From: JBHGBB01 sp041946755
Lineage (GTDB): Bacteria > UBP4 > UBA4092 > JAOAEQ01
Direction of reading: 5' to 3'
DNA: 17,071 bases
NCBI GenBank assembly: GCA_041946755.1
Contig: JBHGBB010000066.1
Span: 1-17,071 of the forward strand
Made by a program: the position numbers and the translations under genes. The notes beneath the pieces were generated by a model that made no database searches, was not told the origin of the DNA, and saw nothing but the letters and a program-made list of their open reading frames with translations. Positions 1 to 8,280 of the stretch are shown one piece after another; positions within the stretch are counted from its first letter, which is position 1; every line of letters begins with the position of its first letter.

Positions 1-2640
1 AATATTATTTATGCGGGAACCGCAAACGGAGTGTATAAAAGCATAAATGCTGGTAATTCTTGGACTTTAGCAACAACCGGATTGGGAAACAAAAAAGTAA
101 ACTGTTTTACCATTGCCCAAAATTTCATTTATGCTGGAACGGATTTTGGCGGAGTATATTTAAGTATGAATCAAGGGAATAATTGGATTGTGATGAATTC
201 TGGCATGGGTTCTGAATCTATAAAGGGTATTGCAATCGATCCCACCAATTCTAATTCAATGGTCGCTGGAGGAAGCTATGATGGTTGGTGGAAGAGTTCA
301 AATGGTGGGAGTTCTTGGTCTGAATACCGATGGTTGATCGGAGGATGGAATACTGTTTATTGTTTAGTTTCGCCGACAACAAACATCTTTTATGCGGGAA
401 CAGATGACAATGTATGGATAAGCACGGGTGGTGGATATGATTTTGATCCCTACGATTCGGGAATGCTAGATGCAGATATTTATTCTATAGCTGTTGATCC
501 TTCGAACGCTAATATCGTTTACGCTGTTGGCTGTATGTATTATGGTTATGGAACCAGAGCCTATAAATCTTTAGATGGTGGGAGTTCATGGACTCAATGT
601 ACGACAGGATTAAGTGGCGGTCCAGTTACTTCGATAGTAATTAATCCAACTAATACGAATATCCTCTATGTCGGAACACAATATTTGGGTGTTCATAAGA
701 GCATAAACGGAGGAATTTCCTGGTCTACGGCAACCATTGGCATGAATGCGCAGAATGTTTTATGTTTAGCGATAGATTCAACAAATACCGAAGTTATTTA
801 CGCGGGTACAAGTTTAGGGGTATATAAAAGTATTGATGGCGGTAATAATTGGATCTTTAGTGCTTCTGGAATGAACTTGGTTTCAGTTTATTCTCTAGCG
901 ATTAATTCGACAAGTTCAAATGTTCTTTATGCTGGAACATATTTAACTGGATTATATAAAAGTGCAGATTCAGGTGGATCTTGGATTTGGTCTGGTACCG
1001 GGATGGGTTCACAATCAGTTAATTGTTTAAGCATACAACCCGATAATCCCAGCGTTATCTATGCAGGAGCTTATGGTGTCTACAAGAGTACGAATAGCGG
1101 TAGTTCATGGAGTTCATCTGGGCTGAACGGACAATCTATCTTCTCTCTTTTGATTGATCAGATAAATCCGAATATTATTTATGCAGGAACGAATAGCTAT
1201 CCTTATAAAAGTACTAATGCAGGAAATACTTGGTCGCAGTTAACTATTGGAATGAAACCGTTATCGGTAAATGCAATAGTAATTAATTCATTGAATACAA
1301 GTATTCTATATGCTGGTACAGATTCAAGAGGTGTTTTTAAAAGTTCGAATGCAGGAGATTCGTGGAACCGAACCACCACCGGAATGGGTGATCAAAGTAT
1401 AAGTGCATTAATAATAGATCCAACTAATCCGGATATTCTGTATGGAGGGTGTGGGTCATATGGAATATATAAGAGCGTTAATGGTGGTAATTTATGGACG
1501 ATAGTAAAATCAGGATATTGTTATTGCTTAGCGATAGATTTATTGAGCACTAATATAATTTATGCCGGTACAGATTATGGTGTGTATAAAAGCACTAATA
1601 GCGGAGTTACATGGATGCCCAGTACAACCGGGATGAATTATTATACTAATATAAATACGATAGCTGTCGATCCTTCAAATCCGAATGTACTTTACGCTGG
1701 AACTGATTGGTATCGTGATGCATTATTAAAAAGTGTCGATGGTGGAAATACTTGGGCGCATGCCAGTACAGGTTTATATTGGACAGCGGATGTCAATGCC
1801 CTAGTTGTCGATCCAATAAACTCGAATGTGGTTTATGCCGGTACGTCGGATGGTGTTTATAAGAGTATCAACGCCGGTAGTACTTGGTTCGTAAGTGATA
1901 CTGGAATGAGTTACGTGGCTCAATGTTTAGTGATTGATTCGACAAATACGAATATCATTTATGCGGGAACTCAGTATGGTGTTTATAAGAGCACTAATGC
2001 CGGTGCTTTCTGGGCACTAGCAAATACAGGTATTGGATCATTATCAGTTTATTATATTATAATCAATCCCATGAATTCGAATATTCTTTATGCCGCGACA
2101 TCTGGCGGTGTCTTTGAAAGTATAAATGCTGGGATCTCATGGATATTAATTAGTAGTACGATCAATGCCCCGATTACAACGAATATTAATTGTTTGGCTG
2201 AAGCCGCCAACGACTCGAATGTTCTATATGCTGGAACAAATGGTTATTCGATTTATAAGAGTATCGATGCCGGTAATTCGTGGAGTCAGGTTTCTACAGG
2301 GCTAGGTAGTTCGAATATTTATTCACTAGTCGTAGATATAGATGCGATTTATGTCGGAACCGATATCGGTGTCTTTAAAAGTATTGATACCGGTAGTTAT
2401 TGGTTATCGGCTACTACTGGAATGGGTATTCGATCAATTTCGTCGTTAATATTCGATCCCACAGCCCATGATATTCTCTATGCTGGAACAAGTAACGCTG
2501 GTGTTTATAAAAGTACAAACGGCGGTCAACTGTGGCAGTCAATCAATACTGGATTGGGAAATTATGCTATTGAATGTCTGGCGATTACACCTACCATTCC
2601 GCGAATTATTTATGCGGGAACAAATGGAAAGAGTGTTTGG
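1..2640 (+). repeat. About 20 in-gene tandem repeats of roughly 120-147 bp
   Basis: The propeller gene is built from about 20 consecutive degenerate DNA repeats. Recurrent words such as tatgctggaac, gtttataaaag and ggtaattcttgg return roughly every 130 bp. Units differ at many synonymous sites and in loop length, so the array looks old or diversified rather than freshly expanded. Some adjacent units keep near-identical stretches, which makes slippage or recombination between blades plausible. Confidence 0.75.
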
Positions 2641-2706
2641 GTATATACAGATACAACAGAAATACCAACAGAAATAGCAAATCGATATTGGAAGGAATTG
2701 TTCTAG
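1..2706 (+). CDS. Asp-box / sortilin-like multi-repeat beta-propeller protein (5' end missing)
   Basis: The reading frame is open from base 1, and the first codons (NIIYAGTANGVYKS) are already mid-repeat, so the true start lies upstream of the window. A GTG at 31 is only an internal codon. The visible 902 residues are almost entirely about 20 tandem units of 40-49 residues. Each unit has the pattern N-[IV]-[IL]-Y-A-G-T...G-V-Y-K-S-x-[ND]-x-G-x-x-W...[TS]-G-[ML]-G...[IV]-x-x-[IL]-x-[IV]-[DN]-P. The S-x-[ND]-x-G-x-x-W core is an Asp-box (BNR) motif, as in sortilin/VPS10, sialidase and Ycf48-like propellers; each unit is probably one four-stranded blade. Some units have degraded boxes (for example YISTGGGYDF-like near 430). 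The chain ends with a short non-repeat tail, WKELF, and I see no type IX sorting domain or membrane anchor. It is probably secreted or surface exposed, but the signal peptide would be off-window. Ligand and function are unknown. It converges on purH. Confidence 0.85.
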   Translation, partial: NIIYAGTANGVYKSINAGNSWTLATTGLGNKKVNCFTIAQNFIYAGTDFGGVYLSMNQGNNWIVMNSGMGSESIKGIAIDPTNSNSMVAGGSYDGWWKSSNGGSSWSEYRWLIGGWNTVYCLVSPTTNIFYAGTDDNVWISTGGGYDFDPYDSGMLDADIYSIAVDPSNANIVYAVGCMYYGYGTRAYKSLDGGSSWTQCTTGLSGGPVTSIVINPTNTNILYVGTQYLGVHKSINGGISWSTATIGMNAQNVLCLAIDSTNTEVIYAGTSLGVYKSIDGGNNWIFSASGMNLVSVYSLAINSTSSNVLYAGTYLTGLYKSADSGGSWIWSGTGMGSQSVNCLSIQPDNPSVIYAGAYGVYKSTNSGSSWSSSGLNGQSIFSLLIDQINPNIIYAGTNSYPYKSTNAGNTWSQLTIGMKPLSVNAIVINSLNTSILYAGTDSRGVFKSSNAGDSWNRTTTGMGDQSISALIIDPTNPDILYGGCGSYGIYKSVNGGNLWTIVKSGYCYCLAIDLLSTNIIYAGTDYGVYKSTNSGVTWMPSTTGMNYYTNINTIAVDPSNPNVLYAGTDWYRDALLKSVDGGNTWAHASTGLYWTADVNALVVDPINSNVVYAGTSDGVYKSINAGSTWFVSDTGMSYVAQCLVIDSTNTNIIYAGTQYGVYKSTNAGAFWALANTGIGSLSVYYIIINPMNSNILYAATSGGVFESINAGISWILISSTINAPITTNINCLAEAANDSNVLYAGTNGYSIYKSIDAGNSWSQVSTGLGSSNIYSLVVDIDAIYVGTDIGVFKSIDTGSYWLSATTGMGIRSISSLIFDPTAHDILYAGTSNAGVYKSTNGGQLWQSINTGLGNYAIECLAITPTIPRIIYAGTNGKSVWVYTDTTEIPTEIANRYWKELF

Positions 2707-2718
2707 ATTCTGCTATCT

Positions 2719-2757
2719 AAAGAAGTAGGGATAGATATATTCTGTTCCTACTTCTTT
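2719..2757. terminator. Shared bidirectional hairpin terminator between convergent genes
   Basis: An 11-bp perfect inverted repeat, AAAGAAGTAGG (2719-2729) and CCTACTTCTTT (2747-2757), has a 17-nt loop. It occupies the 51-bp gap between the stop codon of the propeller gene and that of the minus-strand purH. The A/T-rich ends of the arms give a T-rich run on either strand, so it could end both transcripts. A classic long T-tract is missing, so strength is uncertain. Confidence 0.6.
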
Positions 2758-4317
2758 CTAATGCCGGAAATGGCGCATCCCGGTAAACACCATAGCTATT
2801 TCCGCAGCGTCACAAGCATCAATCGAATCCTGGTCACGCTTGGAGCCGCCGGGTTGGATAATCGCAACGATGCCTGCTTTTGCAGCTTCTAGAACACTAT
2901 CATTGAATGGAAAGAAAGCATCACTGGCTAGTACTGCACCATTAGTTTTATCTCCTGCTCTAGTAATCGCATGCCGTACCGCATCAACCCGGTTGGTTTG
3001 CCCCATTCCTAAACCCAAAGTCGCATTATCTTTGGCAATCGCAATTGCATTCGATTTCAGATGTTTCACCACTACCCAGGCGAATTTTAGATTTGCCATC
3101 ATTTCCGGAGTAGGTTTGGTTTTGGTCGGAATGGTTAGTTTCGCTTCATCAAGGAGCAGTTTATCCGAAGATTGTATTAATACTCCACCGCGGACATAAC
3201 GAATTACTTGCTCTTGTTGAGTATCAGCTTTCTGCCAAGGAGAAATGAGAATCCGTAAATCGGGTTTAGCGGCTAAGATTTGTTTCGCTGCCGGAGTGAT
3301 TTCCGGAGCGATGATAGCCTCTAAGAATTTCTTCTGCATTTTCTGGGCGCAGGGTTCATCAATCGGGCAATTGAACGCAACTACACCTCCATATGCTGAT
3401 ACCGGGTCAGCTGATTCCGCCCGGGTATATGCTTCCAACGCGTCTTTACCCAGCGCTACTCCGCAAGGATTGGCATGTTTGACAATAACACATGCCGGGG
3501 TATCAAATTCCAATGCACACTGCAGTGCTGCATCTAAATCGAAAATATTATTGAATGATAACTCTTTCCCCTGGATTTGGGTTGCAGTAGCGATACTTGG
3601 CATAATCGGCATGATAGATTGATAGAATGCCGCAGCTTGATGTGGATTCTCGCCATAGCGAAGAGCCTGTTTTTTCTTAAACTGTAATTGGAGCTGGTCA
3701 GGAAACAAATTCTCTTTTTGGGATATTTGTTTTGCTAGATAAGCAGCGATAATCGAATCGTATTGACTAGTATGCTGGAATACCTCTTGGGCTAATTCTA
3801 TTTTGGTTTGCGTAGATAACGTCTGCTGATTAGATTTCAATTCATCCAGAATCGCCTGGTATCTTGCAGGATTAACGATAGCAGCAACACTCCGGAAGTT
3901 TTTTGCCGCACTGCGTAGCATTGACGGGCCGCCGATATCAATCTGTTCGACAGCTTCCTCCAGAGTAACTGCAGGATTTGATATCGTTTTTTCGAATGGA
4001 TATAGATTAACCACTACCATATCGATATACTCAATCTGATGCTCTTTAACCTGTTTCTGATGTTCCGGATTATCGCGTAAGGCTAAAAGGGCACCATGTA
4101 CTTTCGGATGCAAGGTTTTAACCCGGCCATCAAGCATTTCCGGGAACCCGGTAAACTCCTGGATTTGTTTCACCGGGATACCGGCATCGGTTAATGCTTT
4201 AGCCGTCCCGCCGGTAGAGATAATTTCGATTCCGGATTTCGCTAATTCCGAAACAAAAGGAACCAATCCGGTTTTATCGGATACACTTACTAATGCCCGT
4301 TCGATTTTTCGTTCCAT
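2758..4317 (-). CDS. purH: Bifunctional AICAR transformylase / IMP cyclohydrolase
   Basis: PurH carries out the last two steps of purine synthesis in the cytoplasm: it formylates AICAR with 10-formyl-THF and then closes the ring to IMP. The 519 residues match the usual length. The N-terminal MGS-like cyclohydrolase domain (about 1-145) shows SVSDKTGL (11-18), STGGTA (34-39) and the DGRVKTLHPKVHG segment (63-75). The C-terminal transformylase domain shows RYGENPHQ (220-227), SFNNIFDLDAA (254-264), the VKHANPCGV stretch with the catalytic Lys280/His281 pair, and an ending near PGGSKRDQDSID (489-500) and MRHFRH. An AGGAG lies 9-10 bases before the ATG and overlaps the end of the MFS gene, whose stop is 6 bp away. 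It is therefore the last gene of the mre-led cluster and is probably translationally linked to the transporter. Intact; nothing appears missing. Confidence 0.97.
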   Translation of the reverse strand: MERKIERALVSVSDKTGLVPFVSELAKSGIEIISTGGTAKALTDAGIPVKQIQEFTGFPEMLDGRVKTLHPKVHGALLALRDNPEHQKQVKEHQIEYIDMVVVNLYPFEKTISNPAVTLEEAVEQIDIGGPSMLRSAAKNFRSVAAIVNPARYQAILDELKSNQQTLSTQTKIELAQEVFQHTSQYDSIIAAYLAKQISQKENLFPDQLQLQFKKKQALRYGENPHQAAAFYQSIMPIMPSIATATQIQGKELSFNNIFDLDAALQCALEFDTPACVIVKHANPCGVALGKDALEAYTRAESADPVSAYGGVVAFNCPIDEPCAQKMQKKFLEAIIAPEITPAAKQILAAKPDLRILISPWQKADTQQEQVIRYVRGGVLIQSSDKLLLDEAKLTIPTKTKPTPEMMANLKFAWVVVKHLKSNAIAIAKDNATLGLGMGQTNRVDAVRHAITRAGDKTNGAVLASDAFFPFNDSVLEAAKAGIVAIIQPGGSKRDQDSIDACDAAEIAMVFTGMRHFRH

Positions 4318-4323
4318 AAGATA

Positions 4324-5601
4324 TTAGTCTCCTAAAGTAGAATAATTCGATTTTCGTTGCGGTTGTTTCAATAAAATAATTGCGATTAGAATACCTATCA
4401 TAGCAAGAATTGCGTTGGGTATGAAAGTATATTTGTAACTCCCGAAAATATCCCGGATCCGACCGGATAACATCGTTCCACAAATTGCACCGACTCCGTA
4501 AGCGGTATACACAATCCCGTATTTTTTTGAATAACCGGTCATACCGAAATATATCGCGGTAGCTGCCGGGGCTAATGCAATCCATCCACCGAAGGTTAGC
4601 CAGAATCCACAAAAACATAAGGTATAGAGCCCGACCTCCGCTTCTTTGACCATAAGCATCCCAAAAGATGCCAGGAAAATAATTATAAATGAAATGATTG
4701 CGGTTAATCGGGGATTATGCCGGTCGGTTAACCAGCCGAATAACGGGCGGCCGATTCCGTTAAAAATAGCAAATAAAGAGACAAACATCGCTGCGGTCGT
4801 TGCATTGAGTTTAACGATTTCTTGGCCGACCGGACTAGAGATACCGATAGCCATCAATCCGCTGAAGGTGCCGATAATATAGCAAAGCCATAATCCATAA
4901 AAGGTTGACGATTTAATCATTTCAGTTCTAGAAAACTCGGGCGTAGAATGTTGCCGAGACCGATTTGCGGTTCCAGTTAACTCCGGTTTCCATAAATCAG
5001 GCGGAAATCGCAGTGGTAACGATAGAAGTATGATGAGTATTAAAAAGCTTAATCCTAAAATAAAAAAAGTTGGTAAGATACCGTATACGTCGATGAGATA
5101 TCTGGCTAACGGTGCGGTGATTAATGGTGATAATCCGAATCCGACCAAAGTTAATCCGACCGCCAATCCTTTTTTATCCGGAAACCATTTCGTTATTACC
5201 GCTATCGGAACGCCATAAGCGATTCCAAGACCAGAACCGGTGATAATGCCATAACTTAAAGTAACTAGATGAATATGATTGGCCAGACTGGAAATCATCC
5301 AACCGAGCCCAACGATTATTCCACCACAGATTGTAAGTATTCGCGGTCCATATTTATCCAGGACTCCACCGGTTATCGGCATCAAGATAGCGAAAAAAGT
5401 CAGGCATAAGGTGTAGGGTAAACCACTTTCCGTAGCATTAATCTGAAATAATGATTCCAATGGTTTCCGAAACACACTCCAGGAGAAAACGGTACCCAGG
5501 CATAAATTGATTATGATACCGATACTTAGAAAAAACCACCGGCCTTTTTCTGCCGGTAATCCCAATATTTTTATTTTTTCAGTTAAGGCAGGATTATCCA
5601 T
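4324..5601 (-). CDS. MFS transporter of the OFA (oxalate/formate antiporter-like) family
   Basis: This 425-residue inner-membrane carrier has 12 predicted membrane segments in two halves separated by a cytoplasmic loop at about 200-230. Both halves carry the MFS motif-A loop: GGVLDKYGPR (78-87) and GWLTDRHNPR (289-298). Family marks include GTVFSWSVF (36-44), GLGIAYGVPI (124-133), KWFPDKKGLAVGL (138-150) and YGIVYTAYGVGA (361-372). These point to the OFA group, which includes the oxalate/formate exchanger OxlT. From memory of the family, the OxlT substrate lysine lies in the equivalent of the YTAYG segment; here that place appears to be Tyr368. I therefore would not assume oxalate; a monocarboxylate or other small anion is as likely. 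Its ATG overlaps the mreD stop by one base (TAATG), indicating translational coupling, and purH follows 6 bp later. Confidence 0.88.
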   Translation of the reverse strand: MDNPALTEKIKILGLPAEKGRWFFLSIGIIINLCLGTVFSWSVFRKPLESLFQINATESGLPYTLCLTFFAILMPITGGVLDKYGPRILTICGGIIVGLGWMISSLANHIHLVTLSYGIITGSGLGIAYGVPIAVITKWFPDKKGLAVGLTLVGFGLSPLITAPLARYLIDVYGILPTFFILGLSFLILIILLSLPLRFPPDLWKPELTGTANRSRQHSTPEFSRTEMIKSSTFYGLWLCYIIGTFSGLMAIGISSPVGQEIVKLNATTAAMFVSLFAIFNGIGRPLFGWLTDRHNPRLTAIISFIIIFLASFGMLMVKEAEVGLYTLCFCGFWLTFGGWIALAPAATAIYFGMTGYSKKYGIVYTAYGVGAICGTMLSGRIRDIFGSYKYTFIPNAILAMIGILIAIILLKQPQRKSNYSTLGD

Positions 5602-6110
5602 TATTCTTCAAGCGTTTGGTAAGTATCGAATTGCACCGTGCTACTCTTTTTCGGAATTCGGAACAATATCCAGTATAATAGGGTAGCTGCGAATAAGTTA
5701 TAAATACTGTCCGGGAGAGTAACGAACCATACATTCGACCAGAAATAGGGACGGAAACTAACTAAATTGAGGAGTATCCCTTCAAGAATCGAGGCAATAA
5801 ACGTTCCCACCATAAAACTTAACCAGGATTCGGACATAACCTGTTTGGTTACCAATCCCGCAAGCCCGCCTAAGAGCGCATAGCTGAGCGTCATGATTCC
5901 GAGATGGTCACTGCCCAATGTTTCCATAATTCCACCGAGAATAAGACCGATAAAGAACCCCCGCATTTTCCCGAAATGGTATCCGCAATAGATTACTAAC
6001 GGTAAAATAAAGTTCGGTTTTAATCCCAGAATACGGATGTTTTCTAAATAAGGTGAGCTCTGTAGAATAAAGCAACCTAGGGTTATCAGGATAAAATAAA
6101 GATAAAACAT
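5601..6110 (-). CDS. mreD: Rod shape-determining membrane protein MreD
   Basis: MreD is an integral membrane part of the elongasome, linking the MreB filament and MreC to lateral wall synthesis. The 169 residues fit the family and are very hydrophobic, with five or six membrane segments. The N-terminus (FILITLGCFILQSSP) and the central KMRGFFIGLILGG followed by LGIMTLSYALLGGLAG are typical MreD features. The short C-terminal tail is polar. A GAGAAAGA lies just before the ATG, and the gene starts 24 bp after the mreC stop. Its stop overlaps the start of the MFS gene. Assignment rests on the sequence pattern plus position directly after mreB and mreC. Confidence 0.92.
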   Translation of the reverse strand: MFYLYFILITLGCFILQSSPYLENIRILGLKPNFILPLVIYCGYHFGKMRGFFIGLILGGIMETLGSDHLGIMTLSYALLGGLAGLVTKQVMSESWLSFMVGTFIASILEGILLNLVSFRPYFWSNVWFVTLPDSIYNLFAATLLYWILFRIPKKSSTVQFDTYQTLEE

Positions 6111-6134
6111 AGTATCTTTCTCACTACTAAAATA

Positions 6135-6977
6135 TTATTGTACTTCTTCAAATGTTGGATGTACGATTACCAGCACTTCTTCGGTTCGATATACGTTTGC
6201 TGCCGGAGTAACCAAAATCGAGGTAATCCAACCTGACCGCGGATGTCGTTCAATTTTGCTGATCGTGCCGATAACCAAATCTTTCGGAAAGACACCGCCT
6301 AACCCGGAGGTTAATAAAATATCTCCAACTTTCAGGTCGGTATCAGTTTGTTCTAAGGTAAGTTTGCAATATCCTTTTCCTATTCCATCGATAATCCCCC
6401 GAGCGCGGGTACGTTCAATCACCGTGCCAACTGCAGACCGCTGGTCGGAAATAAGCAACACTTTACTGGAAGATCCGGCTACCTGCAGGATTCTACCGAC
6501 AACGCCGTCAGGCGTTAAAACAATCATGTTTCGTTTCAGGCCTTGATTACTTCCTTTATCGATAGTGATGGTAAAGTAATAGTTACTCGGTGCGGTCGCA
6601 ATAACTTCAGCGGCTACCGTTTGATAGGGCAACTTCTCTTTCAGATCGAGGAGTTTCCGGAGTCGGGTTAAGGCCTGTCGGTCACTTTTATACCATCGAA
6701 TCTGCTGCTGGAGTATCGCATTTTCCTTTTTGGCATAATCCACTTCCCGATGTAATTGTTTCATCCGGGATAAATAATCTATCTCCTGCCGGAGCGATTG
6801 ACCGGTTTTGGTAACGACTTTTTCAATCGGGGCGATGGTTGCTTGCAATGCCCGATAGGTCTGGTCGAAGAATGCTAAATGTTTAAATTTCGGTTGCCAA
6901 AAAATCAGGATGAGTATAAATACGATGAGGATTAGTAAAATAATAGTAATTAAATTACGTCGTAGAAAGGATACCAT
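6135..6977 (-). CDS. mreC: Rod shape-determining protein MreC
   Basis: MreC is a bitopic periplasmic scaffold that links MreB and MreD to the wall synthases PBP2/RodA. In order, the chain shows a short basic cytoplasmic end, one membrane helix (about residues 8-27), a coiled-coil stretch rich in charged and Gln residues (about 60-115), and a beta-rich C-terminal domain. The beta domain carries ITIDKGSNQGLKRNM, a DGVVGRI turn, LLISDQRSAVGTVIER and LTSGLGGVFPKDLVIG, all hallmarks of MreC. I chose the ATG at 6977. A TTG immediately before it (6980) is also possible, since a GGGAG lies 7 bases from the TTG and 10 from the ATG. That Shine-Dalgarno is itself the last unit of a heptad repeat. The gene follows mreB after a 160-bp gap. 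Confidence 0.94.
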   Translation of the reverse strand: MVSFLRRNLITIILLILIVFILILIFWQPKFKHLAFFDQTYRALQATIAPIEKVVTKTGQSLRQEIDYLSRMKQLHREVDYAKKENAILQQQIRWYKSDRQALTRLRKLLDLKEKLPYQTVAAEVIATAPSNYYFTITIDKGSNQGLKRNMIVLTPDGVVGRILQVAGSSSKVLLISDQRSAVGTVIERTRARGIIDGIGKGYCKLTLEQTDTDLKVGDILLTSGLGGVFPKDLVIGTISKIERHPRSGWITSILVTPAANVYRTEEVLVIVHPTFEEVQ

Positions 6978-6985
6978 CAATTAAC

Positions 6986-7106
6986 AACTCCCAAACTCCA
7001 AATTCCAAGTTTCAACACGGATTTGTTCAAGAATATATCCTCGGAAATTGAATGCTGGAATCTATTGATAATTAGTCCGCCTTAGGCGGATTGGAGCTTG
7101 GAATTT
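6986..7106. repeat. Small inverted-repeat element with GC hairpin between mreB and mreC
   Basis: A 10-bp perfect inverted repeat, AAATTCCAAG (7000-7009) and CTTGGAATTT (7097-7106), brackets about 87 bp containing a compact hairpin: TCCGCC (7076-7081), loop TTA, GGCGGA (7085-7090). The left side lies in a degenerate heptad run (6986-7009; TTTGGAA-like on the minus strand). It resembles a small dispersed intergenic repeat or MITE-like remnant. It is transcribed between mreB and mreC and supplies the mreC Shine-Dalgarno. Confidence 0.5.
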
Positions 7107-7141
7107 TTATTTGCAGCAGCAATATCAAAGACCGTTATCGC

Positions 7142-8185
7142 TTAATGTAACCGCTTTTTATCCGTCATATATCGGACATATTGCAGATATTGCAGTTCTT
7201 CCAGGGTTTTTCCGGTGCCGATAGCGACTGCCGTCATCGGGTCCGGTGCTAAGGTTACCGGCAACCCGGTTTCTTTGCTTAATAACTGATCTAATCCGCG
7301 TAATAATGACCCGCCGCCGGCCATAACCAACCCTCGTTCCATCAAGTCTCCGGATAATTCCGGCGGGGTGCGTTCCAAAGTGGTTTTGACCGCTTCAACA
7401 ATTGCGGAAATCGGTTCCATCAACGCATCTCTGACCTCTTGAGAAGTAACATCAACTACCTTCGGTAATCCGGTGACTAAATCCCGGCCTTTAATCTGAA
7501 TCGATTGTTCTTCTTCCTGCGGTACCGCAGAGCCAATTTTGATTTTAATCAATTCTGCGGTTCGTTCACCAATCATTAAGTTATATTTCCGTTTAATATG
7601 CTGAACAATCGCATCGTCCATTTCGTCACCAGCGACGCGAACTGACCGACTTACTACAATACCGCCTAAACTAATTACGGCAACTTCAGTGGTTCCTCCA
7701 CCGATATCGATAATCATATTTCCGGCCGGTTCTTGCACGGGAAGCCCGGCACCGATCGCGGCTGCCATGGGTTCTTCAATTAAGTATACTTCTCTCGCTC
7801 CGGCTTGAATTGCCGAATCCCGTACCGCCCGTTTTTCAACTTCGGTGATTCCGGAAGGGACACCGATTACTATTCGCGGTCTGACGAATTTTTTCCGGTT
7901 ATGCACTTTGGTAATAAAATGACGGAGCATAACATTGGTCAACTCGAAATCGGCGATAACCCCGTCTTTCAGCGGTCGAATAGCCACAATATCTCCCGGA
8001 GTTCGACCAAGCATCCGTTTTGCTTCTGCGCCAACTGCTAGCGGTAGATTATTCCCACGCTGGATTGCCACGACTGACGGTTCGCTTAATACAATCCCTT
8101 GCCCGCGAACATAGACTAAGGTGTTTGCTGTTCCTAAATCGATGCCAATATCATTAGAAAATAAGCCGTAGATAAAATTAAACAT
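7142..8185 (-). CDS. mreB: Actin-like rod shape-determining protein MreB
   Basis: MreB is the bacterial actin that forms membrane-bound ATP-dependent filaments to guide lateral wall synthesis. The 347 residues match the family. The short hydrophobic N-terminus (MFNFIYGLFS) fits a membrane-binding amphipathic helix. The nucleotide-binding motifs are complete: phosphate-1 DIGIDLGTANT (12-22), IEEPMAAAIG with Glu138 (136-145), phosphate-2 IDIGGGTTEVAV (159-170) and adenosine LVMAGGGSLLRG (286-297). It heads the mreB-mreC-mreD order. The ATG is preceded by heptad TTTGGAA repeats (8194-8216) rather than a strong Shine-Dalgarno, and a candidate promoter lies just upstream. Confidence 0.97.
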   Translation of the reverse strand: MFNFIYGLFSNDIGIDLGTANTLVYVRGQGIVLSEPSVVAIQRGNNLPLAVGAEAKRMLGRTPGDIVAIRPLKDGVIADFELTNVMLRHFITKVHNRKKFVRPRIVIGVPSGITEVEKRAVRDSAIQAGAREVYLIEEPMAAAIGAGLPVQEPAGNMIIDIGGGTTEVAVISLGGIVVSRSVRVAGDEMDDAIVQHIKRKYNLMIGERTAELIKIKIGSAVPQEEEQSIQIKGRDLVTGLPKVVDVTSQEVRDALMEPISAIVEAVKTTLERTPPELSGDLMERGLVMAGGGSLLRGLDQLLSKETGLPVTLAPDPMTAVAIGTGKTLEELQYLQYVRYMTDKKRLH

Positions 8186-8193
8186 AGACTGTT

Positions 8194-8216
8194 AATTTCC
8201 AAATTCCAAATTCCAA
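8194..8216 (-). repeat. Three heptad repeats in the mreB leader
   Basis: On the minus strand this reads as three units of about 7 nt, TTGGAAT-TTGGAAT-TTGGAAA, directly upstream of the mreB ATG. The only GGA-type ribosome-binding candidates for mreB lie inside it. A degenerate version precedes mreC. Confidence 0.6.
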
Positions 8217-8229
8217 TGTCTATTAAATC

Positions 8230-8258
8230 AGTATATCATTATCTTACACTATCAAGGG
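8230..8258 (-). promoter_or_regulatory. Candidate sigma-70 promoter for mreB
   Basis: On the minus strand a TATACT box (8235-8230) is preceded by TGA, giving an extended -10 (TGnTATACT). A TTGATA lies 14 bp upstream (8255-8250), which is short; at 17 bp the hexamer is CCCTTG. The extended -10 may compensate for a weak -35. It sits about 45 bp before the mreB ATG, in the gap after the small membrane protein gene. Confidence 0.4.
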
Positions 8259-8280
8259 AATCTGGAACTCGTTTTGTGAT

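Noticed and set aside
2641..2706. Type IX secretion C-terminal domain on the propeller protein
   Set aside because: The tail after the last blade is only about 20 residues and lacks the family pattern.
2840..3622. Plus-strand open frames inside purH
   Set aside because: They are antisense to a fully conserved purH, low in plausible protein features and without ribosome-binding sites.
4274..4618. Minus-strand 114-codon frame overlapping purH start and the MFS 3' end
   Set aside because: It lies in another frame over two well-recognised genes and matches no family.
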